This document shows positions 37,609 through 49,420 of a stretch of 64,000 nt of DNA, one piece after another. The stretch's first letter is position 1; every line of letters begins with the position of its first letter. The stretch spans positions 48,889,640 through 48,953,639 of the forward strand of contig NC_029518.1 in the NCBI RefSeq assembly GCF_001577835.2. The letters are read 5' to 3'. Below the pieces are notes generated by a model, which saw only the letters and a list, made by a program, of their open reading frames with translations, was not told where the DNA came from and ran no database searches. The position numbers and the translations under genes were made by a program. The DNA comes from Coturnix japonica (Eukaryota > Chordata > Aves > Galliformes > Phasianidae).

Positions 37609-38656
37609 ACATGGGCTCTTGCCTTTGCTTCTCCTATAAGGAAAACAACAACAACATGGAAGCTACAGATACGAAGAGAAGAATAACCCTATTTGATAGA
37701 ACAAATTCTAAGCTACAAAAAACTATTTTTCAGTTTAGATATCACCATTAGCCGTGCATTTTTGCCTGCAATAAACCAGAGCCTGCATGCCATGTTTGTA
37801 AAAATTTGGACCAGCAGAGGTGACCCAGTGTTTCACAGCTGCTATGATGGTGTAATTGCTAGGAAAACATTGCCCACAGTCATCAGCCTAGATGGAAGTC
37901 AGAAGGCACCAAATCCAGACTCTGTGGTGGGTGTAGTAGGCCAGTCCAGCTAAAGTTGTCAATATGCTCCATTGACTTCAAACTGGTATGGAGCCTGGCA
38001 TTATCATGTTGCAAGAGAAAGGTTGTTTTCTCTGGCCTGACTCTGAAAGCTTGAGCCTTCATCCACTTAGATAGTGTTGTGATGAAGTGGTTAGTTGACG
38101 ATTTGTCTGGTCCTGTGTGAGCACTTGTAGGACACACTTTGTGCAAACTTTGTGATGTTCAGTGTTGCCACCATTGTTTCCAACGCATTGAAGCTGATGT
38201 TCAGCTCCATATACAGTTCCCTGGTCATAATCTGCTAATTCACATGGATGAGCTGATCAAGACACTCTTCATTTTGTGGTGTGACAGCTGTGCATGGCTG
38301 TCCAGAACATGGCTTGTCTTTTACATCACTGTTGCTGAAACACACCACCCACCACTTCACTGTGCTCACAACCACTCTTTGGTCTCCACAAACATTCAGC
38401 AAGTATTGATGAATGTCAACAGGGGCCATTTTTTCTGCAGGGAGGAATTCAGGGGCACACATTTGCTTCATACATACTTCTATCTCAGATGCCATTTTGT
38501 CAGACTGCCACTCTGCTGCCATCTATCACACAGCACCAAAATGTAATGGGATATCGGTGGGAAGGTTCAACCTTTACTTCCAGATTACCAACATCTGCCA
38601 CTGATGTCATGGGTCAACATAATAAAATAGGAGGCATTACTTTCAGAGCAGCCCTC
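37609..38656 (-). mobile_element. Galluhop-type mariner DNA transposon, internally deleted
   Basis: The right end (38627-38656) is the terminal sequence that reads gagggctgctctgaaagtaa on the minus strand, and a degraded counterpart lies at about 37609-37637. The transposase N-terminal part reads on the minus strand from 38522 (MASEIEVCMKQMCAPEF, VDIHQYLLNVCGDQRVVVST). After a gap it resumes as VRPEKTTFLLQHDNARLHTS and HPPQSLDLVPSDFHLG (about 38070-37883), the mariner catalytic region with the DNARLHTS and PSDFH motifs. Roughly 80-90 residues between these blocks, including the first catalytic aspartate region, are absent, and later stops break the frame. The element cannot encode an active transposase. 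The match to the chicken Galluhop family is from memory of its ends and protein. It lies between ABRACL and REPS1. Confidence 0.87.
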
Positions 38657-40150
38657 ACTTGCTGAGGGTGGAGAGTATCAAAAAGTGTTTGGAGGCAGTC
38701 TACAAGAAGAAAAAGTTTGTAAATAACCAAGGATGTTTTGTGTGTTATACAGTATTCTTTGCTGTAACAAATGAATATTTGAGAGAGAGCAACATGAAGG
38801 CTAATTACTCTCTCAGATTCCATTTGTCCAAATAGCTCTTGTAGCAAGGAAACAGCAGGACATCTCCTGATGTCCACATAGCATGGTAACAGCTGAATCA
38901 TTCCGTTGTTTGTCCTCCTGTTTAGTATGCATCATGGAAAAAACTCACCTCCCCTGCCCTCTACAGAAATACACACACTACTGACATTCTGTGGGCTTTT
39001 GCAGAAAACCAACAAAACTGGCTTTGCATCAGGTTGTCAACTGACAGTAGCAGGGATGTCAGTTACGTTAATATACAATTACTATTCACAACCACTTCAA
39101 ATACAGCTCTAGGTGGATTATCTTTATTTATTAGTTTCATACAAATTTCCTTCCTAAAGCTGAAAGATTTCTAGTGACTCATGACAGAAGGACATCAAAT
39201 CATTTCCTGAAGGAAATCTTACTGAAATAGGACTGTGGATTGACATTTGTCAAGTTACATTTATTTAAAACATGGAAAACTTATCATGGCAGAATTTGTT
39301 ATGTTAATTTAATGAAATGACAAGACCTCCTACTGGCCAATGTAGTATAGTTTGTAGAAGTTCATAGCTGCTCCCCGCTCACCCCCCTCCCCCCCCAAAA
39401 AAGCCCCGCATCCAACCATCCAAAAACCAACTTCTTTCTCCACTGCACTACTAATGATAATTAATAATCATTTAACATAATAACCCTATTTGTAAGCATT
39501 ATTTTTATGAATAAAATCTGTAATTTTGGTGGTTCAAGGTTCTCAGCTCAAAAACTGTGCTTACTGTACAAGAGGCAAGATTACTGGACTTCAATAATCT
39601 CATCAGTTTCACTGTATTTATCCTATACTTTGAAGACAACTATAGGACTTCATTGGTTTCTGCTTATGGATAAGTCAAGTTGATATACAAACTACATTTT
39701 AGCAATTATTTTTTGGTTTCAAGATGCAAAACCTGCTATGAAATCCAACTCAGATTCAAGTTATCAACTGTTCAAGCTTCATTGATTTCACTGTCATTGC
39801 AGCTGCAAGTCGTTTGGTCCAAAATCATCTGATGTTGTTTGAAACCACAACATAGAACTGTGATCAAACTCAGCTCCAAATGCATCTTCTCACAGAGCAC
39901 TGCTAATGGTCTCATCTCTGGACCTAATATCCTGGGAAGAATTTCTGTCAGACTGTGTGTTGGTTTCAAATGGTAGACAAATATCTATCACTGAAGTACT
40001 ATGAGATCATGACATTTACACTGTTGAACATAACATATGGGTTGCTTACTAATGATGTGCCAGCTTTTTCCTTCATTTAACATCTAAGTTTTATGATCTT
40101 GCATGAATTTTTCATCTGCAAAAGCAATTGTAATTGGGAAGCCAAACCTT

Positions 40151-40410
40151 AGAATCGTAGAATCATAGAATCGTAGAATGGCCTGGGTTGAAAAGGACCA
40201 CAGTGATCATGCAGTTTCAACCCCCCTGCTATGTGCAGGGTTGCCAACCACCAGACCAGACTGCCCAGAGCCACATCCAGCCTGGCCTTGAATGCCTCCA
40301 GGGATGGGGCATCCACAGCCTCCTTGGGCAACCTGTTCCAGTGCGTCACCACCCTCTGAGTGAAAAACTTCCTCCTGAAAAACCTCCTCCTAATATCTAA
40401 CCTTAACTTG
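40151..40410 (-). repeat. CR1 LINE 3' fragment
   Basis: It starts with three copies of the tail unit (agaatcgtagaatcatag...), then 'gcccagagccacatccagcc' and 'caacctgttccagtgcgtca'. Near its truncated end the block AAAAACTTCCTCCT is repeated in tandem in slightly altered form. The closest relative in the window is the 2751 copy. Confidence 0.9.
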
Positions 40411-40449
40411 TGGGATAAATCTTACCCTTCTTTTTTTTACCTCAAGGGA

Positions 40450-40508
40450 TTTTTTTGTTTTTGTTTTTGTTTTTGGGTTTTGTTTGTTTGTTTGTTTGTT
40501 TTTGTTTT
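40450..40508 (+). repeat. (TTTTG)n/(TTTG)n microsatellite
   Basis: A run of T-rich pentamers turning into TTTG tetramers, 40 bases beyond the truncated end of the 40151 CR1 copy. Confidence 0.85.
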
Positions 40509-43500
40509 CCCCAAGCATCTCTAATGCACTAGAGGAGATTAAAATTAAAAACATAGTTAAGAAAATGAAGTGTAACTACTTTCTTCTTTGGTTCATGGAC
40601 ACCTTACATAATTCTGTTACATGTGCATAAGTAATATATGCATCTCAAAGTGCTGTAATGTAACATGTTGAAGCAAATGTTATTTGTTCCATGTCAGATC
40701 TATGTCTGTGCATAGAGAGGACAGTGCATACAACTAATGTCCTTCCTGAAAAGTCAAGTTTTTTTTTTTCAGGAAACCTTGTTTAAACCTTGGCTAAGGT
40801 GCAGTGTTTAAGATTTTAGGTAGAAATTGAAAGATCCCTATTTTTCAGTCAGGCTTTTAAATTGTATTTCCTGTGCACAAACCTACACTGATGCCTGTCT
40901 CACCAGACTAGCTGCCTGAAAGTAAGGTGTCTGTTTTAATTTAGATACTTGACTCTCTTGATATATTTAGTTGTGTTACTATGGCAAAGAAGAAAGATAA
41001 GGACCTCACCTTCTGTAGAGCACCACTATGCAGAGAATTTTGGTAAATAGCTTAGAGCTATTTCCTAACATTCAGTTAGCTAAAGAGACATGGAACAAAT
41101 AAAGGCTCTTTGGTCATAGTTGTTGGTTAAGTAACACATAACTCAGTGTGTGATAACTGAAGTACCGTATTGTTGATCCCCTTCTATTGATTACCAAAGA
41201 TTCCTCAAGAAAATACACAGATGATCCTCAGTGGGAGCAGCTTCTCCCAATAGCAAATTGTCCTCAATAAAGACTGTTAATTAGTTGCTGTAGCTCAGAG
41301 TGTTTCCATCACAGAGGAATGCAAACAAAATGTGGTAAATCTAGTACCTCACTAGAGAAGAAGTGTAGATGTTTTTTTTCATTCACTTTGTAAGGAATAT
41401 AGCTCTTTTATTTCATTACTGGGAAATGCAGTTTGGATGTGTTCCCAAGCTAAAAACTGACCACAAATGCTATTTTTCTCACAGGTCAGATGTGAGGAAA
41501 CAGAGTCATTTCACTTCCTTCAACATCCCTATATAAAGAGAAGAGGAAAGTGGGACCAGACCTATTGTTCTTACAGTTTCCTGTCTCCTTTTTCACCATG
41601 CCTCATTTGAAAAAGCAGGGCTCAGACACTTAGAGTGCATCATCTCCATTTAGAGTATCTGGATATTCAATAATAAATAAACAGCTCTCATACTACATAG
41701 ACTACATCAGAAGAACTGCCATTTGGTATAAAGGCTGTAAGACAAAAGTGCTGCTTGTGTTTTGCTTTCATATTAAATATTGCAGCTCTTCCTTCAAAAC
41801 ATGTTCTAGCTCTTCCAAGACAGAAGGATGAAGATGCACAAATATATATCCTGTCCTCCAACACCTCTACTTTTTTGTTTCCTTTCTTCTCAGTATTTTT
41901 TCTGAATCTTCAGTCATTTGAAGTATATTTGGAGTATGATGATCAAGTACAAACAAGAGAAAGTTCTGAGCGATGAAGTAGACTTGGCCCACTGTTGGCT
42001 ACCCTCATCCTGGGCTGCTGGCCAAGGGCACAACAATTCTCATTGGAATGAGCTGGGAAACGGTTCAAGAGATTTCTGCTCTCTCCCAGCTAGAAGCTGT
42101 AACTGAAGACCTGTGAAAGCACACATGATCTCACAGCATGCTCCCCAAGGGCCCTGCTTGCTGCCCAGTTCTAGTTTCGCCTATACAAGATCCCCCACAA
42201 AATAATTGCAGTGATCATACCCTTGGCTTTTCCTCTCTCAATCTCTCAGCCATTTGTAAAAGACATCTAAAAAGATGCAGTACCCAGACCTTTTTCAGAG
42301 CTGGCCTGAGGAGCTTGTACACCACCCTTCGTGTTGGAAGGTGCCACTTCGTAGCCACTTCTCTGAAAGATAACCTGCTCAGAGTCACCACATCAGCCAG
42401 ACAGCTCTTGCACTTGGATTCCTGCAAAGCAGCAGCCTCACCTTTAGCACAGTAGCTGTCCAGTCTGCTGAGGAGCACAGAAGAGATACCAATTTGGGAT
42501 ACAGCCTTTCAGCCAGAGAGCTGATAACACATTCTAGTCCCTTCCAAATGAAAGCATTTTCTCTGTAAGAGAGCCAAATTGACTTTAGTCTGAATGAAAA
42601 GGCACCCGGGAAGTGGAATGGTGCAAGTAGCTGCTTCTTTGCCTTTTTTTTCACCCTGCAGAATAGAGAGATGTGTTTCATGTGCTCAGGGTTGTTTCCT
42701 CTTCTGTCACAGAAACAGACTTGTTAGGACTTCTTAGTCCTCTCAAAGGACTATGCAGGGAAGCATGCACACGGACACACACAAATTAACAATTAAATGA
42801 AAAAAATATATGGATAGCTAAAGATGCAACTGTTTCTCTGCATTTATACGTGTACATCCACTCCACCCAGACAGTTCCTAATGTACTCATTCTATGATTA
42901 ATTGGAAGAACTGTGAGATCTGAACCTTTTTCTAGAAGGCACAGGAAGAAATGAATTACTTGGCAATAATTCCTCTTCAATTCAGAGCCTTAGCACAATG
43001 TAGATTTAACACCCATTCTACCAAATAGAGTCCTTCAAAAATAACTGGAACAGAACACGGTGTTTCAAAAATAAAGTAATTCCTTTAAAATATTCAGATG
43101 TGTGATAATTAGGAGTATTTCCATTTGACCAAATAATAGGATCAGTTCAAAAAACATATTGATTTCACACTACAGTATACTCATTAGCATTTGCTAACTG
43201 AGTCATGTTTAGCAGGAAGGTATGATGGTAAGAGCTTTGTGTTAGGAATTATTTATAAAGGAAAACTGCATCTTCCTTCTCTGTCTCTGTCATCTTGAGT
43301 CACTCAATGCAAAGAAGTTTCAGTCTGTGTATGTTCTATACACCTTGCTTTGTGAAGAAGTTAGGCTATAAAATATATTAAAGCAAAGCCAGAGAGGGAG
43401 GGTGACCTTTAGTTATTAGTCTCCTTCCTGCAGTCACCACAGATGGAGCACACAGCATTCTTAATATTCCTCCTATACTTGACAAAAAGATCAGAGAAAA

Positions 43501-44769
43501 GTCATTATAACTGAGTTGTTACCAAGTGAAGCAGATTTAAAAGAAGTTTGGGGCCTTTTAGATCTAGAGGACTTTAAGAAACAGAAACAGACTGGATCAT
43601 TGATATCTTAAACAAATAAAAGACTTAGTGGGAGTTTTGGTTTGTATTTATCTTAACATATCTAGAACAACTGAAATCACCATTAGAGAAAAAGGAAGGG
43701 ATTAAAATCCTTGGGAAACTGATCTTAATGGAAAACAGCTTAAAGAACAGGCTGAGTGAAGTCCTGACCAAGATGCAGAAAGAATCCCACTGTAAAATAA
43801 CAAGCTGGTGAACCCAGAAGACAATAAGTACAGAGGCACAAGAAAAAAAAAAAAAAGAGTTGTGTACAAATGACAAGACTATCCAGTGGAAGAAAGAAAG
43901 GAGAAAAGGGGAAACTAAAATGCTTGATTAAGCAATTTTAGCTAAAAAAAATGGTTAAGGAAGAAAAACAGTAAGATGGAAACTAAAATGTTTGATGGGA
44001 GAGGAACGTTTCATTTATAAATGCAGCAAAAAGCAGAGGAAGGGGAGTATGTGTGTAACATGGGCAACCAGTACAGAGCTTTCAGCTCCTGTTTCCACCT
44101 TGTAAGCAATATCTGAGAAATTCAGCAATGTGCCAGAAGTTTCCTGAAGTAGTAATCAACAATTCTCCTCAATGGTGGTCATTATTTAAGGTAGGGAGGG
44201 ATAACATCCTCTTCCATCAGCAAGTAGGAGTGCACTTCCACATTCAGAGAGAAAGAGGAAAGAGGAAAAAGTATGAGAACAATGGGAACTGCCTAAGAAT
44301 ACAAAGAAATGAGAGCCAAGTAAATTATATAGGTAGCAAAGGAGGTAGAAGAATGTGTTCAGAGAAGCTGTGGCTTTAGAAATGTGAATTACTGGGGTTT
44401 CACTAAAAAGAAAGAATACAGAGGGACTACAAAAGAGTCTCAAATGTAGTGAAGAAAAATACATTTGAATTTAACCTGTCAAACTTAAAGGTAGATATTA
44501 TCAATGCATAAAGGGATCTATAATTAAATCAATTAGATAATACCATGAAGTATAAAGAAAATTTAAAGTAACTTACCCTCCTGATGCTACTAAAATATGA
44601 ACAGAGGCTGTATTTTAAAGGAGAATGTGGATACTGGTATGAACAATCTGTAAAAATATTCCTTCATTTATGAATGTTAACACTGTGAAAATATTTTTCT
44701 GCTTGTGGATAAAATATGCCCCCTCCAAAGGTTTCGCCCTTTTAAAAAGAGCAAGTAATAGCAAGACAG

Positions 44770-44818
44770 AAAACAAAAAACAAAACAAACAAAAAAAACA
44801 AACCCAAAAAACAAAAGC
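44770..44818 (+). repeat. (CAAAA)n-type A-rich simple repeat
   Basis: A-rich tract with irregular CAAA and CAAAA units; no associated gene or element. Confidence 0.75.
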
Positions 44819-45602
44819 ATCTCTGAAGTCAGAGGTAGCAGGTTTTTCAAACACCTCCCATTCATTTCCATCCTTAATGTACTTGTCTTTCCACTGAAGG
44901 ATCAGGATGGAACAAGTTCGTGTAGCTCCTTATGAGCTGTAAGTAGAGAAGCTTATTGACAGAGACTGTAAAACCTGCTGCACAGCATTGTGCTCGTGAA
45001 AGGACTTAGAAATGCAATGACAAATAACCTCAGGGACATTTTTACTAACTTGGGGAACAAGATGTGAGATGGAAAGTGGACCTGAGTACATGTTTTAAAA
45101 GGTTGGAAGCTCTTTAAAGATATTTGAATAACGATAATAAAAACCACACATAATATCTAAGCACATAGTAGACCTCACTGCAAATAAGGGTAGTAGTGCA
45201 TTAGATCCACTGTTATAAGAGCTCAGATTCAGAGGCCCATCAAAACCAAGCAGATCCTAGACATTGCATTCCCACTGTAACTCATGAGGACTAGTCTTTG
45301 CATCTGCCTATGCCTGAGTTGTGTTCATATTGAGAAACAAGTCTCAGCATGTGATTCTAGAAACCAGTATTCATTTCACAGCTGATAAAATATACTGAAA
45401 CCTGAGCAGTGTTTTAACTGGCACTTCCCTTAAGTGAATAAAATGCTACTTTCACTTTTTTTCTTTAGTGCTGTTGGAAATACATCTTTCCCTAAAAAAA
45501 ACTAATGTTTTATTGATGTATAATTTGGCTCTAAAAGTTGTTATGGTCAGCAAAATAGCCTTTCCCTTTCTTCCATCTGGGTCATTAGACTTGACCTTCC
45601 TA

Positions 45603-45618
45603 TGATGATGATGATGAT
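45603..45618 (+). repeat. (GAT)5 microsatellite
   Basis: Five GAT units in a row in AT-rich intergenic DNA. Confidence 0.75.
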
Positions 45619-47587
45619 TTTCTCTGACTTTGATCTTTTAAAAGGATGATTGCTTCGATACTAATAAGTCATCTAATAGTAGCTTCACAGAAAACAAAAT
45701 ACAGTAAAATTAGGGACCAGGTGGAGAATAGCTGAACTCATAGTTCATCACAGCTCTGAATTTTAAGAAGTATTAAAAAGAGAGTATAAAAAGTACAATA
45801 TTTTAAAAGCCATGAGAGTTCCACCCCTTGCTATCTTTAAACTGCAATTTAAGGCAGTTAATCAAGTTTTTCATGTTCCACAAACATGATCTACTACATG
45901 AAGAACGAAAGTATTTCTGATTATATATTTTGATGGATATTATTCCATAAACCTCTTTGCATATCTAGCATGAAGTGGTGTGCTGGGAAGTGCTGTGATA
46001 CGGATCTTTGCAAACCAAATGAACTAATAATAGAAATGTGGTTTCATGCTGCACTTAGAAGTGCAGATATGGAGAAATTAATGTAACTCAGAAACATGCA
46101 GTATCTTCCTCAGCTCATCTTGTAGCATATTCTCCAGCAAAACAAAACAGGGCAGAAACTCTCATTGATAGTTCACTGAAATTATATATATGTATTTTCT
46201 CATACATGATGACTCTGCCCTGATGGGAGCAGGCAATGTTCTGAAGAGCAGAACTCTCTTCAGCCTGAAGATCTGTGAGCTTTGGTGGGGAAGAAGATCC
46301 TCTAGCAAAGACAAAACACTGTACTGGGACTTGGAGGCAAAGATGCTTCCTTGGGAATTAGAAATTAAAGTGCTACATGGCATTTTGTTCTTATTCTTTC
46401 TGCTAAGTCATTGGACGAGCATGAAAGAAGAAGGTAAGAAAACTGAAAATGAGACCCATCGATCTGTTCCAAAATTGCTACCTGAATGCCTTCAGTGGGG
46501 TGCTATACACGGTGAAAAGCTCAGTATAACCTCCCCTACACTTTGATCAGCAAATCATGGTTTTAGTGAGATACGTGTTTATTAAACATCAGCATTGTTT
46601 GGCATCGAGACAGGAGCAATAGTCCATTCTAGGGAACCTCCTCCCTGCATTCTTTGAGTCTTACACACATTGCAGCCAAGTAATTAATGTGAAAAGACTA
46701 CTCAAAAAGCAAATAATGAAATAGCAGCTTAATTAAATTAATAAGTTGTACAGACTACTTTTAGACATAAAACAATGCAAAATTATTTTGACAAATACAA
46801 CAATTTCAGTGTCCTTATTCTAGCTTGTGAAGGACCTTATGGCTATAGATGCATATATTAATCTTTAATTGCCAGGGTCTACACTAGAATACAGTCACTG
46901 AACTTGCAAGAAGCAAAGGCACTTGGAACTCAGTCACCTCCTAATAAGTACTTGAACAATCTCTTCTACAAGCAGCTCTGTGTAACTAATAGAATTGCAG
47001 CATGCAATTTAGCAGTGGGGGTAAGGTTACATTCATTATACTTACAGAGATTCTGATGTGAAAATAGCTCAAATTAAGTGACCTACGATGCTAAGTTGGC
47101 CTTATCTCAGACTGTAAAATCATAATAACTAGGTATAATATCAAAAAGTTAATTATGTCTTCAGCATAGCAGCATAGCCTATATTGAAGAATTTTAACTA
47201 ACTGGGAAATGAGGTTTCAACATTAATATCACAAAAGCTGGACAATTATTCATTTTTGGAAGATCCTTTTGTTTATTATTTTAACTATGAACTAATTCAT
47301 CACAAAATTTAGTTAAAATTAAAAGAGGACTGTGCACTTCAAACAGCAGGGAAGATGAATCCCTGGTTTAAGTCCAGAACCTAACCATCTTCAGCAGATA
47401 GGCAGAAAGGATGAGGTGCTTAAGAGCAGTGGATCAGTCAGCAGTGGCAATCTGGAAGAAGGAATGGGTGAGCTGTGGAGGAAAGTGAACTGGAAAAGTG
47501 GAAGAAGGATGAATCAAAGTACTGGATTTAAATTAGATCAAGCCATAGGAAGGGCCCACCAGAGGACCATGGCATATAATTTCTAGA

Positions 47588-47680
47588 TGTAGATGTCCCT
47601 GTTCATTGCAGAGGAGTTGTACCAGATGACCTTTAAAGGTCCCCTCCAACTAAATGATTCTATAATGATTCCATGATGAT
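47588..47680 (+). repeat. CR1 LINE 3' end fragment
   Basis: It reads 'tagatgtccctgttcattgc', 'gatgacctttaaaggtccc' and 'aatgattctataatgattcc', the last hundred bases of a CR1 with its tail repeats on the plus strand. Confidence 0.82.
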
Positions 47681-48124
47681 GATGAATGTGTCGAGGATGC
47701 TGGGCTCCTTTCAGAAGGCAAGCAAGCTGGAACGACTTTGCAGCAAGACCATGCTGACCTAGTGAACACCTGGCATCATGGAAAAGCATAAATGAAAGAC
47801 TGGCAGAACAGGAGATCTGGGTGAAGGGGTGAGCAAACTCATCCAACTGTGGTTCTTCGCCAGAGGGCAGTGAGCTGGAACAGGCTCCCCATATTGTAGA
47901 TATCTAAATAATTTATCAGGACAGTATCTGTTATAAAGCAGATTTTATTCATTATCGCAATGGTGAGCATCCTGCAAGCAGGAGCATGAGCAGAAAACAG
48001 CATTACAGCTTTTATGTCATTACTTATCTTTTTCTCCCCTGGTTCCTCTTTGGCTGAGTATTTCAGGTTCACAATCGTCCCAGGTTTATATCCAGTACAT
48101 ACAGGTACTGGATAAAATTAAATT

Positions 48125-48600
48125 TCACAGAATCACAGAATGACCCGGGTTTGAAGGGACCTCAAGGATCATGTAGTTCCAACCCCCCTGCCTGGCAGGG
48201 CCACCAAACATACACATTTACTAGATCAGGTTGCCCAGGGCCCCGTCCAACCTGGTCTTGAACACCTCCAGGAGGGGAATCCACAACCTCCTGGGCAGCC
48301 ATGTTCCAGGGCCTAACCACTTCTCCTAGTGAAGAACTTCCCCCTAACATCCAACCTAAATCTTCCCTCTTCAACTTAAAACATTTCCCCGTGGTCCTGC
48401 TATTGTCAGCCCTTTCAAAGAGTTTTACTTCCTTCCTGGGAGTAAGTTCCCTTCAGGTACTGAAAAGGCTGCAATGAGGTCACCCTGCAACACTTCTCTT
48501 CTCTAGGCTGAACATAACCCAACTCCCTCAGCACCGTCCTCATAGGGGAGGTGCTCCAGCCCCCCTGATCATCCTTTGGTGGCCCTCCTCTGGACCTGAA
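48125..48600 (-). repeat. CR1 LINE fragment upstream of REPS1
   Basis: It opens with the reverse-complement CR1 tail and carries 'ctgcctggcagggccaccaa', 'aggttgcccagggccccgtc' and 'ctggtcttgaacacctccag'. The first 200 bases are nearly the reverse complement of the copy at 53514-53783, so both come from one fairly recent subfamily. It lies 0.4 kb upstream of the REPS1 exon. Confidence 0.92.
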
Positions 48601-48622
48601 ATTTTCTGGTAGCCCAAGCATA

Positions 48623-48806
48623 TCACAGAATCACAGAATCACAGAATTGTAGGGGTTGAAGGACCTCTAGAGATCATGCGAGTCGCAACCCCCGCCAAAA
48701 GCGAGCTCCTACACCACATCACACAGGTAGGCGTCCAGGCAGGTCTTGGAATAATCTCCAGAGAAGGAGGCAAACCCACCACCATCCCTGGGCAGCCTGT
48801 TCCAGC
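48623..48806 (-). repeat. CR1 LINE 3' fragment next to REPS1 CpG island
   Basis: The plus strand has three tail units (tcacagaa), 'ttgaaggacctctagagatc', 'caggtaggcgtccaggcagg' and 'cctgggcagcctgttccagc'. It belongs to the same subfamily as 52191-52738 and 62132-62840. Its truncated end is about 75 bp from the REPS1 CpG island and 210 bp from the REPS1 ATG. Confidence 0.9.
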
Positions 48807-48879
48807 GAATATATTGCTTATTGGTTAACTTCTCACATTTGCTCACTCAACACTCAGTCATTATTTCTGGAGCTCCACC

Positions 48880-49420
48880 TCCAGACGGAAGGTGGCGCTA
48901 CCGGCGGCCCCCACATCCGGGCCTCGTGCCGCCCCCTCCCGCTCCGGGGCCGTCGCTTCCGCCGCCGCCGCTGGATGCGGGACGGCGGCAGCGCCGCGCG
49001 GAACCGGGGCGTAAGATGGAGGGCCTGACGCTGAGCGAGGCGGAGCAGCGCTACTACTGCGACCTCTTCTCCTACTGCGACACCGAGAGCACCAAGAAGG
49101 TGGCGTCCAACGGGCGCGTCTTGGAGCTCTTCCGCGCCGCGCAGCTGCCCAACGACGTGGTGATGCAGGTATAGCCGTGCCGGACCCCAGCCCGGGCACC
49201 GCCCCGCGCCTCATACCCGCGGTGGGGAGACGGCCTCGCTCCGCGCTGCCGCTCCTCCCCGCCGCCGCCTCGCCCGGCCCGGCCGCAGCCCACGCGGGGA
49301 GCGGAGCTTTTGTCCGGGCCGGCGGCGACCACCTGAGCCCGGGGAGGTGGAACGGAGAGGCTGTGGCGTGTGCCCTCGCGTAGGGCACCGCTGTTGGGTG
49401 CGTGGGGCCTGTGGGGCGGG
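48880..49420. promoter_or_regulatory. REPS1: CpG island, REPS1 promoter and exon 1
   Basis: GC-rich, CpG-dense block starting just right of a CR1 fragment and extending into REPS1 intron 1. It has no TATA box. The sequence TAAGATGGAGG around the start codon (49012-49022) resembles a YY1 site overlapping the ATG, a common arrangement in housekeeping genes. Confidence 0.82.
49016..49168 (+). CDS. REPS1: REPS1 coding exon 1 (partial gene)
   Basis: The 51 codons read [20 protein letters not shown] at the start and [15 protein letters not shown] at the end, closely matching the N-terminus of human REPS1 (RALBP1-associated Eps15-homology protein 1). They form the first part of the N-terminal EH domain; the full human protein is about 800 residues, with a second EH domain, proline-rich segments and a C-terminal coiled coil that binds RALBP1 and links Ral signalling to receptor endocytosis. 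The exon ends in phase 0 at CAG followed by the donor GTATAG; the open frame runs on only two codons into the intron. The ATG has a good context (A at -3, G at +4). No REPS1 exon 2 was found in the remaining 14.8 kb, so intron 1 extends past the window. The gene is divergent from ABRACL. Confidence 0.95.

Larger units (their letters stand above)
34044..48880. other. Intergenic DNA between ABRACL and REPS1 promoters
   Basis: About 15 kb separate these divergent genes. The stretch holds a mariner (37609-38656), CR1 pieces (40151, 47588, 48125, 48623) and simple repeats (40450, 44770, 45603). Open frames are short and unlike any family I know; the longest outside repeats is 118 codons at 46190-46546. 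I see no exon with convincing splice sites or RNA gene. Confidence 0.7.

Noticed and set aside
41525-41600. TATATAAAG followed by a purine-rich stretch, looking like a TATA promoter
   Set aside because: There is no gene downstream and no supporting element; such motifs are frequent in this AT-rich spacer.
46190-46546. 118-codon plus-strand open frame with a hydrophobic stretch
   Set aside because: No promoter, splice sites or homology seen; within chance expectation for 15 kb of intergenic DNA.
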